Source: Rhodobiaceae bacterium
GTDB lineage: Bacteria; Pseudomonadota; Alphaproteobacteria; Rhizobiales; Tepidamorphaceae
NCBI GenBank assembly: GCA_020637895.1
Contig: JACKJP010000004.1
Span: 248,001-312,000 of the forward strand
DNA length: 64,000 nucleotides
Direction of reading: 5' to 3'
The notes below the pieces were generated by a model, which saw nothing but the letters and a program-made list of their open reading frames with translations, did no database searches and was not told where the DNA came from. The translations under genes and the position numbers were made by a program. Below are positions 34,050-43,257 of the stretch, piece by piece. Position 1 is the first letter of the stretch, and every line of letters starts with the position of its first letter.

Positions 34050-35303
34050 TCACGCCTGAGCCGGTTCGGCTGTCGCGGCCTTTTTCTTCGGCAGCACCGA
34101 TTCCGATATCGAGGCGGGCAAGGGCTTTGTCTTCTCGAAGATGCCGAGCAGCGGCAGGATCAAGAGGAAGAACAGGAAGTAGTAGGCGGTCGCAACGCGG
34201 GCGATCAGCACGAGCGAACCCTCAGGCGGCTGCGATCCGCAATAGCCCAGAACCACGCCGGCGAACACGAACAGCCAGAAGAACACCTTGAACAGCGGCC
34301 TGAATGAACCGGAGCGCACGCGCGAGGTATCCAGCCAGGGCAGGATGAACAGCACCGCAATGGCGCCGAACATCGCGATGACGCCGCCCAGCTTGGAGGG
34401 AATCGCGCGCAGGATCGCGTAGAAGGGCAGGAAGTACCATTCGGGCACGATGTGCGAAGGCGTCACCAGCGGATTGGCCGGGATGTAGTTGTCGGTATGG
34501 CCGAGCGCGTTCGGATAGTAGAACAGCCAGACCGCGAAGAAGATCAGGAAGAGCACGATCGCGAAGCCGTCCTTCACCGTATAGTACGGATGGAAGGGGA
34601 CCGTATCCTTCGGGCTCTTCGGATCGATACCCGTCGGGTTGTTGTTGCCCGGCACGTGCAGCGCCCAGATGTGCAGGATGACCACGCCGGCCAGCACGAA
34701 GGGCAGCAGGAAGTGCAGCGAGAAGAAGCGGTTGAGCGTCGGGTTGCCGACGGCGAAACCGCCCCACAGCCACTCCACGATGCCCTTTCCGACGATCGGG
34801 ATGGCGCTGAACAGGTTGGTGATGACGGTCGCGCCCCAGAAGCTCATCTGGCCCCAGGGCAGCACGTAGCCCATGAAGGCGGTTGCCATCATGATCAGGA
34901 AGATGAGCACGCCGATGATCCACAACACTTCGCGCGGCGCCTTGTAGGAGCCGTAATAGAGGCCGCGAAGCATGTGAATATAGACGGCGATGAAGAACAT
35001 CGACGCGCCATTGGCGTGCATGTAGCGGATGAGCCAGCCGTAGTTCACGTCGCGCATGATGTGCTCGACGCTGTTGAACGCCATGTCGACATGCGGGGTG
35101 TAGTGCATGGCAAGCACGATGCCCGACACGATCTGAACAACGAGGCAGAGCAGCAGGATGCCGCCAAAGGTCCAGAAGTAGTTCAGGTTCTTCGGCGTTG
35201 GGAAGTCCATCGCCTGGCCCTTGAGCATGCTCGGCAGGGGCAACCTGCTGTCCAGCCAGCGCAGGAAGCCGTTCTGGAATTCGTAACTGGAATGTCCGCT
35301 CAT
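34050..35303 (-). CDS. petB: Cytochrome b of the bc1 complex
   Basis: 417 residues with eight membrane helices. It binds both b hemes (His pairs in YTPHVDM/FIAVYIHMLRG and HFLLPFVLAGVVILHIWALH) and forms the Qo site with the PEWY motif (IVPEWYFLPFYAILR) and the Qi site near the N-terminal helix. Typical alphaproteobacterial features are the extended N-terminus (MSGHSSYEFQNGFLRWLD) and a charged C-terminus (PKKKAATAEPAQA). It lies 39 bp after petA and ends just before petC. Confidence 0.97.
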   Translation of the reverse strand: MSGHSSYEFQNGFLRWLDSRLPLPSMLKGQAMDFPTPKNLNYFWTFGGILLLCLVVQIVSGIVLAMHYTPHVDMAFNSVEHIMRDVNYGWLIRYMHANGASMFFIAVYIHMLRGLYYGSYKAPREVLWIIGVLIFLIMMATAFMGYVLPWGQMSFWGATVITNLFSAIPIVGKGIVEWLWGGFAVGNPTLNRFFSLHFLLPFVLAGVVILHIWALHVPGNNNPTGIDPKSPKDTVPFHPYYTVKDGFAIVLFLIFFAVWLFYYPNALGHTDNYIPANPLVTPSHIVPEWYFLPFYAILRAIPSKLGGVIAMFGAIAVLFILPWLDTSRVRSGSFRPLFKVFFWLFVFAGVVLGYCGSQPPEGSLVLIARVATAYYFLFFLLILPLLGIFEKTKPLPASISESVLPKKKAATAEPAQA

Positions 35304-35342
35304 CTTGCGCGTGTTCCCCGCTTAAAACCCTGACCGCTGAGG

Positions 35343-35897
35343 TCAGCCGACCCGCAGGGTCGTATCATTGACGTAACTGTAGATCGGCACATCGAGATTG
35401 CGCGGTGCCGGTCCCTTGCGGATGCGGCCCGCCGTATCGTAGTGCGAGCCGTGGCAGGGGCAGAACCAGCCACCGAAATCGCCCTGCTGGCCGAGCGGCA
35501 CGCAACCCAGATGCGTGCAGACGCCGATCATGACGAGCCATTCAGGCTTGATGGCGCGATTCTCGTCGGTTGCGGGCGCATCCGCCGGCAACGCCGCGTT
35601 CTCGGCTGTCGGATCGGGCAGCTGGTCGACCGGGACGGCACGGGCCTCCTCGATCTCCTTGGCCGTGCGATGACGGATGAAGACGGGCTTGCCGCGCCAC
35701 AGCACGGTGATCGACTGGCCTTCCTCGACAGCGCCGATATTGACCTCGATCGTCGCCAGCGCCTGGACGCTCGCATCCGGATTCATCTGGTCGATGAACG
35801 GCCAGACCGCCGAGGCGGCGCCCACGACAGCCGCCGTACCGGTCGCTATGTAGAGAAAATCGCGCCGGGTCGGCTCGCTACTAGCAGCAGTTGCCAC
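35343..35897 (-). CDS. petA: Rieske iron-sulfur protein of the bc1 complex
   Basis: 184 residues. N-terminal twin-arginine motif and membrane anchor (TRRDFLYIATGTAAVVGAA), then the soluble Rieske domain. Cluster ligands are Cys127, His129 (CTHLGC) and Cys146, His149 (CPCHGSH); Cys132 and Cys148 form the disulfide. The uncleaved Tat anchor is usual for bc1 Rieske proteins. It is the first gene of petABC and diverges from trmL. The upstream region holds inverted repeats. Confidence 0.97.
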   Translation of the reverse strand: MATAASSEPTRRDFLYIATGTAAVVGAASAVWPFIDQMNPDASVQALATIEVNIGAVEEGQSITVLWRGKPVFIRHRTAKEIEEARAVPVDQLPDPTAENAALPADAPATDENRAIKPEWLVMIGVCTHLGCVPLGQQGDFGGWFCPCHGSHYDTAGRIRKGPAPRNLDVPIYSYVNDTTLRVG

Positions 35898-36117
35898 GTC
35901 CTGTAATCCTTCTCGAACCTTCCAGATCCCCGCACAGGTGCTGGCTTCCTGCTGTGATAGCCACGAGAAAGGCCTCAGCGCCCCTGAGCCACAATAGCGC
36001 CGTTATTGGCATCGTTGTGACACAATGTCCAGACTTGCGCGCCCGCCTCATGTGCGAAATTTTGGCGCAGTCGGGGCCCCGGCAGCCGGCCAAATCCTAC
36101 ATACGCAAGGATGCTTC
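35898..36117. promoter_or_regulatory. Divergent petABC/trmL promoter region with two inverted repeats
   Basis: No gene. The 220-bp spacer contains CAATA-N7-TATTG (35992-36008) and a perfect 11-bp palindrome TTGTGACACAA (36015-36025), next to each other about 100-130 bp upstream of the petA start and 90-120 bp upstream of trmL. These are reasonable binding sites for a regulator of bc1 genes such as PetR, though no consensus can be checked here. Confidence 0.4.
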
Positions 36118-36585
36118 ATGCGACTGGCGCTTTACCAGCCCGACATTGCACAGAACACCGGTACGATATTGCGCCTGTGCGCATGTTTCGGCGTCGGCGC
36201 CGATATCATCGAGCCTGCCGGATTTGCCTGGTCCGAGGCGCGTTTCCGCCGCGCCGGCATGGACTATATCGACAGCGTCGATCTCACCCGCCATCAGGAC
36301 TACCGGGCCTTCGATTCGGCCCGCCGCAGCGCCGGCTCGCGCCTCGTTCTCCTGACCACGGCAGGATCGACGCCCTATCACGTGCATACCTTCCACGCCG
36401 ACGACTGGCTGATGCTTGGCCGCGAAAGCGCGGGCGTGCCTGAACAGGTCCACGCCGATGCCGATGTCCGGCTCGTCATCCCCATGGCGCCGGGCATGCG
36501 CTCGCTCAACGTCGCCGTCAGTGCCGGGATCGTCCTTGCCGAGGCGCTGCGGCAGACAAATGCTTTCCCCTCGCAGCCGCGATGA
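36118..36585 (+). CDS. trmL: tRNA (cytidine/uridine-2'-O-)-methyltransferase TrmL
   Basis: 155 residues, SPOUT-fold enzyme that 2'-O-methylates position 34 of tRNA-Leu isoacceptors. It starts MRLALYQPDIAQNTGTILRLCACFG and has MDYIDSVDLTRHQDY, the knot segment WLMLGRESAGVPEQVH and VIPMAPGMRSLNVAVSAGIVLAEALRQ. All match TrmL. I use ATG 36118 with AAGGA upstream, because a longer reading in the same frame lacks support. A TetR regulator follows 16 bp downstream. Confidence 0.94.
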   Translation: MRLALYQPDIAQNTGTILRLCACFGVGADIIEPAGFAWSEARFRRAGMDYIDSVDLTRHQDYRAFDSARRSAGSRLVLLTTAGSTPYHVHTFHADDWLMLGRESAGVPEQVHADADVRLVIPMAPGMRSLNVAVSAGIVLAEALRQTNAFPSQPR

Positions 36586-36601
36586 TGTAAGTCACCGTCA
36601 C

Positions 36602-37246
36602 ATGAGCTGGCGAAGACCGGACCACGACGAACGGAAGCGTGGCTATCACCATGGTAACCTGCGCGAAGCGCTGGTCGATGCGGCCATGGCGCTGATTGGC
36701 GAACGCGGACCGGAGGGCGTGACGCTGGCCGAGGCCGCGCGCATGGCGGGCGTCAGCACCGCTGCTCCCTACCGGCATTTCAAGGATCGAGACGCCCTGA
36801 TGGCGGAAGTGGCGAAACGCGGTTTTTCGCGCTTCGCGGACCGCATCCGCGCTGCCCGCCACCCGGATGGCGCAGACGCCGTGGAATCGCTCATGGGGAT
36901 CGGCCGCGCCTATATCGGCTTTGCCCGTAGCGAGCCCGCGCTCTATTCGGCCATGTTCGAGGGCGGCGTGTCCCCTGCCACCGACGGCGAATTGCGGCGC
37001 GAGGCGGATCGGGCCTTCGAGATACTCCTCTCCGCCTGCGAGCGGATCAGGAACACACTGCCGGAGGACACGCGCGCCCCGGCCCTGATGATGGCGCTGC
37101 ACATATGGTCGCTGTCTCATGGCGTGGCGTCGCTGTTTGCACGCGGCGACCGCGGCCGCCGGGCCATTCCCGTGCCGCCGGAAGACCTGCTGGAAGCCGG
37201 CACGCTGATCTATCTCAGGGGCCTTGGCTACGAACCGGGGAAATGA
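36602..37246 (+). CDS. TetR-family transcriptional regulator
   Basis: 214 residues. N-terminal HTH (LREALVDAAMALIGERGPEGVTLAEAARMAGVSTAAPYRHFKDRDAL, about 20-66, cut here into known blocks) and a C-terminal ligand-binding helical bundle of the WHG/TetR_C_13-like type (MMALHIWSLSHGVASLFARG). A near-perfect palindrome lies 124 bp beyond its stop in front of the DUF2852 gene and may be its operator. ATG 36602 is used. Ligand unknown. Confidence 0.9.
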   Translation: MSWRRPDHDERKRGYHHGNLREALVDAAMALIGERGPEGVTLAEAARMAGVSTAAPYRHFKDRDALMAEVAKRGFSRFADRIRAARHPDGADAVESLMGIGRAYIGFARSEPALYSAMFEGGVSPATDGELRREADRAFEILLSACERIRNTLPEDTRAPALMMALHIWSLSHGVASLFARGDRGRRAIPVPPEDLLEAGTLIYLRGLGYEPGK

Positions 37247-37369
37247 GACAGCCGACCTTGCCCGCATCCGTTGCCATCCCCATTTCGATGGGACCGGCAG
37301 GGATGGCCGCAACGGGCGTCGAAATTTTACCGCCCACCTATTGAAAAGACGAGTTGCCAGACCACTTAT

Positions 37370-37390
37370 GTAAATGTTACTAACATTAAC
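37370..37390. promoter_or_regulatory. 21-bp palindromic operator candidate
   Basis: Perfect 15-bp palindrome AATGTTACTAACATT at 37373-37387, extended by matching GT/AC at each end (one mismatched pair between). It lies 40 bp upstream of the DUF2852 start and directly after the TetR gene. Its size and symmetry suit a TetR dimer. Confidence 0.55.
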
Positions 37391-37429
37391 ACTGGATTTG
37401 AGCCCAAACGGAGGTCTTGGAGACACACC

Positions 37430-37822
37430 ATGGAAATGGTCGAGCGGATGAGCGTCGTTGAGAAGATGGACGGCTATGGCAAGGGTGCATGGATCGCCGC
37501 GATGATCCTCGGTTTCATCCTGTTCTGGCCACTCGGTCTGGCGATTTTGTTCTTTTTGATATGGAGCGGACGAATGGGATGCAGAGGCAGGCATAATCAC
37601 ATGCGCGGTCGCTGGCACGGAATGGGAGCGCATATGCGTTCTTCCGGAAACAGCGCCTTCGACGAATACAAGGCGGAGACGATCCGTCGCCTGGAAGACG
37701 AGCAGAAGGCGTTCACGGATTTCCTCGACCGCCTGCGCAAGTCCAAGGACAAGCAGGAGTTCGACCAGTTCATGGACGAACTGAAGAACGGCAAGGGCGA
37801 GGAGCCGCAGCCCGCGGCATAG
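37430..37822 (+). CDS. DUF2852 membrane protein
   Basis: 130 residues. One strong membrane segment (AWIAAMILGFILFWPLGLAILFFLIWSG split over about 20-47), then a short Arg/His-rich stretch (MRGRWHGMGAHM) and a cytosolic charged coiled-coil tail (FDEYKAETIRRLEDEQKAFTDFLDRLR). This is the DUF2852 layout known from rhizobia, function unknown. ATG 37430 has GGAG upstream. It has its own promoter region with a palindromic operator and ends at a strong terminator, so it is a single-gene unit possibly controlled by the adjacent TetR protein. Confidence 0.87.
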   Translation: MEMVERMSVVEKMDGYGKGAWIAAMILGFILFWPLGLAILFFLIWSGRMGCRGRHNHMRGRWHGMGAHMRSSGNSAFDEYKAETIRRLEDEQKAFTDFLDRLRKSKDKQEFDQFMDELKNGKGEEPQPAA

Positions 37823-37870
37823 CTGCCGAGATGAAAACAGGGGTCGTTTCTCCTCTGACCCTTGTCCCCC

Positions 37871-37900
37871 AGCCGCCCGGAAACGGGCGGCTTTTTCTTT
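37871..37900 (+). terminator. Rho-independent terminator
   Basis: Perfect 9-bp stem AGCCGCCCG (37871-37879) with CGGGCGGCT (37884-37892), GAAA tetraloop, followed by TTTTCTTT. It ends the DUF2852 transcript 48 bp after its stop. Confidence 0.95.
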
Positions 37901-37941
37901 ACCGTTGATCGGTTTGGCGTGCTGGTCTACCGCTTGAGCCC

Positions 37942-38826
37942 ATGACGACGCTTGACCAAAAGAAGGCCGCCGCCAGAGGCTGGTTCGAAACGCTGCGCGA
38001 TGAGATTTGCGCGGCGTTTGAAAGCCTTGAAGACAGCCTGCCTGACACAGCCCCCATGGGCACCGCCGGACCGGGCCGGTTTGCCAGAACGCCCTGGCAA
38101 CGCACCGACGCCTCGGGCGCTCCGGGCGGCGGCGGCGTCATGAGCATGATGACAGGCCGCGTCTTCGAGAAGGTCGGCGTCCACTGCTCGACCGTGCATG
38201 GCAGTTTCTCCGAGGAATTTCGCAAGCAGATTCAAGGTGCTGACGAAGATCCACGGTTCTGGGCGAGCGGCATTTCCCTGATCGCCCATCCGCACAACCC
38301 GAATGTGCCGGCGGTGCACATGAATACGCGCTTCGTCTCCACGACGAAGAGCTGGTTTGGTGGCGGCGCCGATCTGACGCCCGTACTCGATGCCCGGCGT
38401 ACGCAGGACGATCCCGACACACGCGATTTCCACGCCGCAATGGAAGCTGCGTGCGATGCTCACGCCGTCGCCGACTACAGCTACTATCGCAAATGGTGCG
38501 ACGAATATTTCTACCTGCCGCACCGCGGCGAACCGCGCGGGATCGGCGGCATCTTTTTCGATCACCTGACAAGCGGCGACTGGGAGGCGGATTTCTCATT
38601 CACCCGGGAAGTCGGGCGCGCCTTTGCGAATATCTATCCCGCCCTCGTCGCGCGCAATTACGAAAAGCCCTGGAGCGACGCCCAGCGCGAGGAACAGCTG
38701 GTGCGGCGCGGCCGCTATGTCGAGTTCAACCTGCTGCATGATCGCGGCACGATCTTCGGACTGAAGACGGGCGGGCATGTTCCCGCTATCCTGTCCTCCA
38801 TGCCGCCGCTTGTAAGGTGGCCCTGA
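37942..38826 (+). CDS. hemF: Aerobic coproporphyrinogen III oxidase
   Basis: 294 residues. Oxygen-dependent oxidative decarboxylation of coproporphyrinogen III in heme synthesis. Family blocks: GGGGVMSMMTGRVFEKVGVH, ISLIAHPHNPNVPAVHMNTRF, WFGGGADLTPV, YYRKWCDEYFYLPHRGEPRGIGGIFFD (segments) and YVEFNLLHDRGTIFGLKTGG. The end SMPPLVRWP is short compared with E. coli HemF; I take this as the normal alphaproteobacterial form. It follows the DUF2852 terminator. Confidence 0.96.
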   Translation: MTTLDQKKAAARGWFETLRDEICAAFESLEDSLPDTAPMGTAGPGRFARTPWQRTDASGAPGGGGVMSMMTGRVFEKVGVHCSTVHGSFSEEFRKQIQGADEDPRFWASGISLIAHPHNPNVPAVHMNTRFVSTTKSWFGGGADLTPVLDARRTQDDPDTRDFHAAMEAACDAHAVADYSYYRKWCDEYFYLPHRGEPRGIGGIFFDHLTSGDWEADFSFTREVGRAFANIYPALVARNYEKPWSDAQREEQLVRRGRYVEFNLLHDRGTIFGLKTGGHVPAILSSMPPLVRWP

Positions 38827-38839
38827 CGAGGTGAGACCG

Positions 38840-39331
38840 ATGAAGCCCGTACGGATCATCGTAACCGGCGGCACGATCGACAAGATCCACGATCCCTTTA
38901 CCGAAGGGCTCGCCTTCGCACCCGACGGCACGACCCAGATTCCTGAAATTCTCACCGACGGGCGCTGCAACTATCCCATCATCCAGCGCCTGTTTCTCAA
39001 GGACAGCCTGCATTTTACCGATGAGGACCGCGACGCGATCGCACGGGTTGCCGCCGCTGCGCCCGAAGAAGCGGTTGTCATCACCCACGGCACCGGCACG
39101 ATGGGCGAAACTGCGCGCTATCTCGCCGGTCGCGTCCCCGACCGGACGGTGGTCCTGACCGGTGCGATGCGCCCGTTCTCACTCAGCCGATCCGACGGGC
39201 CTTTCAATCTGGGTGGCGCGCTCATCGCGGCCCAGACATTGCCGAACGGAATCTACGGGGTGATGAACGGACGTGTGTTTGAGGCCCAAAGCCTGAACAA
39301 GAATACCGAATATGGCCGGTTCGATATCTGA
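38840..39331 (+). CDS. Single-domain asparaginase/glutaminase-like protein
   Basis: 163 residues covering only the N-terminal domain of the asparaginase family. Both catalytic motifs are visible: IIVTGGTIDKIHDPF (about 6-20, nucleophile Thr) and VVITHGTGTMGETARYL (second Thr and Asp/Gly environment), then the conserved VVLTGAMRPF and SDGPFNLGGAL. The C-terminal domain that helps build the active site in dimers of full-length enzymes is missing, and no frame continues it. The short form occurs in other Alphaproteobacteria. Start ATG 38840 after AGGTGAG; GTG 38831 is possible. Activity uncertain. Confidence 0.82.
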   Translation: MKPVRIIVTGGTIDKIHDPFTEGLAFAPDGTTQIPEILTDGRCNYPIIQRLFLKDSLHFTDEDRDAIARVAAAAPEEAVVITHGTGTMGETARYLAGRVPDRTVVLTGAMRPFSLSRSDGPFNLGGALIAAQTLPNGIYGVMNGRVFEAQSLNKNTEYGRFDI

Positions 39332-39348
39332 AGCGCCTGCCGGCCCGC

Positions 39349-40572
39349 TCAAATCATGGCGAGCAGTTCTTCCCGGGTCAGCCTGAAGCCGCTTTCCAGC
39401 CATGCCTTCTCCAGCCGGGACAACGCCTCGCCGACCGCAGGGCCCGGCTTGAGCCCTTTCTGCAGCAGGTCGCGCCCTGCTACCGGCAGGACCGGCCGGC
39501 GCCATACCTCGGCGTGCTCGACGAGATGTGAAAGCCGATGGGCCTCGGATTCGTCTTCGTAGTGGCGTTTTGCCGAGAGCAGACGCAGATTGTCTGCAAT
39601 GCCGCTCGCCCCGTAGCGGTAGAGTGCCCTGTCGATCGTTTCCGCATCCGCCTGCATCGCGGCATCGTGCGCCAGCGCGAACCCGCGCAACCGTTCGCGC
39701 TCGTCATTCGACAGTTTCAGCCGGTCCGCCAGCCCGCCGACGACATCGGCGCGCGGCGGCACGATCGACATCAGTCGCAGCATCGCATCGGGCTGCCAGC
39801 CGAAAATTCGCTCAGCGACGATCAGCGGCTCCAGGAAATCGATGCCCCATCGGGACTGTTCGGGAAGCGCTGCATCCATGATGCCCGATACCCTCATCCA
39901 GCGCACGGCGATAACCGGCTCGGGTGCGGCGAACAGCAGTTTCAACTCCTTCCAGACCCGTTCAGCCGAAAGCCGAGCGATTCCAGCCTTGAGTTTGGAA
40001 GCAGCCTTGAGGCCGGTCGCGTCCGGCCGGCCCTTCCCGTAGCGTGCGTGAAACCGGAAGAAGCGCAGGATTCGCAGGTAGTCTTCACGTATCCGCTGTT
40101 CGGCATCGCCAATGAACCGCACAGCGCGCCTGTCGATATCGGCAAGGCCGCCGACCGGATCGTGCAGCCTGCCCGACGCATCGACATAGAGAGCGTTGAT
40201 CGTGAAATCGCGCCGCATGGCATCCGCGTTCCAGTCGTTCCCGAAGGCGACGACAGCCCGTCGCCCGTCGGTTTCGACATCCTCGCGCAGTGTCGTGACC
40301 TCGAAAGGTGCGCCATCGACGATGACGGTCACCGTCCCGTGCTCGACGCCCGTCGGCACCGTGGAAAGGCCGGCCTCGGCGCAGCGTTCCATCACCGCCT
40401 GCGGGTGCGCGGTTGTTGCAAGATCGATATCGCTGACCGGTTCTCCCAGCAGCAGATTTCTGACGGCGCCGCCGACGACGCGGGTCTCGGCTGCGTCGTT
40501 GTTCAGCAATTGCATCAACCTGTGCAGGCCCTCGGACCGGAACTCTTCAAGCGCGATGGTACGGCGAGCCAT
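39349..40572 (-). CDS. cca: CCA tRNA nucleotidyltransferase
   Basis: 407 residues, class II nucleotidyltransferase. Nucleotide-binding GGAVRNLLLGEPVSDIDLATT (with the catalytic DxD), RRDFTINALYVD (motif C), and the template-like motif REDYLRILRFFRFHARYG (motif D/E). It adds or repairs the 3' CCA of tRNAs. First residues MARRTIALEEFRSEGLHRL. It follows the DUF6111 gene by 9 bp and belongs to the leftward nudix group, as in other Rhizobiales. It is convergent with the asparaginase-like gene. Confidence 0.94.
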   Translation of the reverse strand: MARRTIALEEFRSEGLHRLMQLLNNDAAETRVVGGAVRNLLLGEPVSDIDLATTAHPQAVMERCAEAGLSTVPTGVEHGTVTVIVDGAPFEVTTLREDVETDGRRAVVAFGNDWNADAMRRDFTINALYVDASGRLHDPVGGLADIDRRAVRFIGDAEQRIREDYLRILRFFRFHARYGKGRPDATGLKAASKLKAGIARLSAERVWKELKLLFAAPEPVIAVRWMRVSGIMDAALPEQSRWGIDFLEPLIVAERIFGWQPDAMLRLMSIVPPRADVVGGLADRLKLSNDERERLRGFALAHDAAMQADAETIDRALYRYGASGIADNLRLLSAKRHYEDESEAHRLSHLVEHAEVWRRPVLPVAGRDLLQKGLKPGPAVGEALSRLEKAWLESGFRLTREELLAMI

Positions 40573-40581
40573 GACCGCCTC

Positions 40582-40842
40582 TTATTGCCGGTAGGCAGGC
40601 TTGTCGGGAGAAAGTTCGTAAGGAACCTGCTCTGCTTCCGGCTGGTAATGCAGGCCCGGGTCCTCCCCGTCGACGGACGCAAACCAGATGAATGCCGCCG
40701 TTGTGACGACAAGACCCGCCAGCGACAGCCAGAGCCAGGGCCACGAAACTTCCTCGCCCCGGCGCGCCCGCACGGCCAGCACGTAGAAGACCGCGAAAGG
40801 CAGCAGGAACAGCGCCAGTTCGATCAGGATGAAGCGGGCCAT
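40582..40842 (-). CDS. DUF6111 small membrane protein
   Basis: 86 residues with two membrane helices (FILIELALFLLPFAVFYVLA, about 4-23; WLWLSLAGLVVTTAAFIWFA, about 36-55) and an acidic, Pro-rich tail (DGEDPGLHYQPEAEQVPYEL). This matches DUF6111, found between cca and nudix genes in Rhizobiales. It is separated by 6 bp from the nudix stop and 9 bp from cca. Function unknown. Confidence 0.85.
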   Translation of the reverse strand: MARFILIELALFLLPFAVFYVLAVRARRGEEVSWPWLWLSLAGLVVTTAAFIWFASVDGEDPGLHYQPEAEQVPYELSPDKPAYRQ

Positions 40843-40848
40843 GGCCGG

Positions 40849-41523
40849 TTAGTCCGGTTTGTAGAGGCGATTGTACATGTTGCGCAGGATACCCGCGGTC
40901 GCCCCCCAGATACACCGCTCCTCATACTGCATGATGTAGAAATGCCGGGATTTGCCTTCCCAGACCCGCGATCCGTGCTTGTGGTTGGCAACGCTCATCA
41001 GGAAGGAAAGCGGGACCTCGAACGCATCGGTAACCTCGCTCGGATCGAGCGTGAGCCTGTAGTCGGGCCGCACCAGCCCGACCAGCGGCACGATCCTGAA
41101 ACCGGTGCCGGTCATGTAGAGATCGAGATAGCCGAGCTTTTTGACCAGCGAAGGATCGAGGCCGATCTCCTCTTCCGCCTCGCGCAACGCCGCGTGCGCG
41201 GGCCCCTCGTCCGACGCCTCGATCTTGCCGCCGGGGAATGCGATCTGGCCGGGATGATTGGGCATATGGTCGGGGCGCTGGGTGAGAATGACGGTCGCCC
41301 CTTCGTCGCGCGCCACTACCGGCACCAGCACGGCGGCACGGCGGAGAGACATTCCTTTCAGACGTTCGAAGGCATCCGGATTGAGGATATGATCGCCATC
41401 GACAAGCGGCACCGTCGGGTCGAGGTCGCCCGGTGGCGGATCGTCAAGCAGCCGACCGGGAACGCGTTCCACGAAGCGCTTCGGCGAGTAGTCGTCCTGT
41501 TTGTCCAGCGGTATGTCGAGCAT
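40849..41523 (-). CDS. CoA pyrophosphatase-type nudix hydrolase
   Basis: 224 residues. The UPF0035/CoAse motif VILTQRPDHMPNHPGQIAFPGGK precedes the nudix box GPAHAALREAEEEIGL (about 115-130), which together mark CoA-diphosphatases of the YeaB/NudL type. It is expected to cleave CoA or oxidised CoA to 3',5'-ADP and phosphopantetheine. The ATG overlaps the DUF1285 stop (ATGA), making a tight operon with DUF6111 and cca. Confidence 0.9.
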   Translation of the reverse strand: MLDIPLDKQDDYSPKRFVERVPGRLLDDPPPGDLDPTVPLVDGDHILNPDAFERLKGMSLRRAAVLVPVVARDEGATVILTQRPDHMPNHPGQIAFPGGKIEASDEGPAHAALREAEEEIGLDPSLVKKLGYLDLYMTGTGFRIVPLVGLVRPDYRLTLDPSEVTDAFEVPLSFLMSVANHKHGSRVWEGKSRHFYIMQYEERCIWGATAGILRNMYNRLYKPD

Positions 41524-42155
41524 CAGTCCTCAGCCCAGATCTCGGCGGCCGGCGCCATCGGAAAGAATGTCCCCGCCGACCAGACGCCGAACATCTCGAC
41601 TCCCTTTTGCGCCTCTGTGGCGCCAAGTTCCACCAGATCGTAAAAGATTGCCCGCGACAGCAGAGCCTCAAGACGTCCGCGCACCAGCACATAGGGTTTC
41701 AGCCCGCCGGTTTCTTCCTGTTCGACAAACCGTAGCGGATGGTCCTCGTCGACGCTGACCACGTCGTCAACGTTCGTGCGCAGACTGATTCGCTGGTCGC
41801 GCCCTTTCCCGTCGACCGCCATCTCCACGGCCACGAATGGCGCGTCCTCTACGGCAATGCCGATTTTTTCCACCGGTGTGACAAGATAGTGACGACCGTC
41901 ATCGTCATGCCGCAGGACGGTTGAAAACAGGCGAACAAGACGTTGCCGCTCGATCGGCGTGCCCATATAGAACCACTGCCCGTCGGCGGCTATCCGGATA
42001 TCGAGTTCCCCGCAATTTTCAGGGTGCCACAGGTGCACGGGCGGAAGACCGCGACGGCCCTCGACCTCCGCGACCTGCTCCAGATATTTGAGTCCGCGAC
42101 CAGTCGCCGCAGGCGCAGTCGCCTCATTCCGCTCGATTGTCATCACACCTGCCAT
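41523..42155 (-). CDS. DUF1285 domain-containing protein
   Basis: 210 residues (206 if ATG 42143 is used). The DUF1285 family has recognisable blocks: GRRGLPPVHLWHPENCGELDIRIAADGQWFYMGTPI (in pieces, about 35-70), RLVRLFSTVLRHDDDGRHYLVTPVEKIGI, and LRTNVDDVVSVDEDHPLRF. The function is unknown, and the fold is two stacked beta domains. Reading further upstream across moxR is not credible. It diverges from moxR with 90 bp between, so two promoters face away. Confidence 0.88.
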   Translation of the reverse strand: MAGVMTIERNEATAPAATGRGLKYLEQVAEVEGRRGLPPVHLWHPENCGELDIRIAADGQWFYMGTPIERQRLVRLFSTVLRHDDDGRHYLVTPVEKIGIAVEDAPFVAVEMAVDGKGRDQRISLRTNVDDVVSVDEDHPLRFVEQEETGGLKPYVLVRGRLEALLSRAIFYDLVELGATEAQKGVEMFGVWSAGTFFPMAPAAEIWAED

Positions 42156-42245
42156 AAACTCATCACGTATTTGTGGCCTTCTCGCCTGCCCGTGTCGTGC
42201 GATCTGTACTTCCTGCACAAACCCTGAAGGACATATAGTCGGAAT

Positions 42246-43238
<993 letters not shown>

Positions 43239-43257
43239 GCAACGGAAAGGAACGCAC

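Noticed and set aside
34452..35333. A 293-codon plus-strand frame opposite petB
   Set aside because: Antisense to a highly conserved membrane protein; His/Asp/Glu-rich composition typical of such shadows.
38780..38826. Possible truncation of HemF at SMPPLVRWP
   Set aside because: E. coli HemF is longer at this point, but I believe the short end is normal in Alphaproteobacteria, and no continuation exists in another frame.
39538..41643. A 701-codon open frame on the plus strand opposite cca, DUF6111 and the nudix gene
   Set aside because: It is the antisense shadow of well-conserved genes in a GC-rich sequence; its product is rich in Arg, Gln and His without family motifs.
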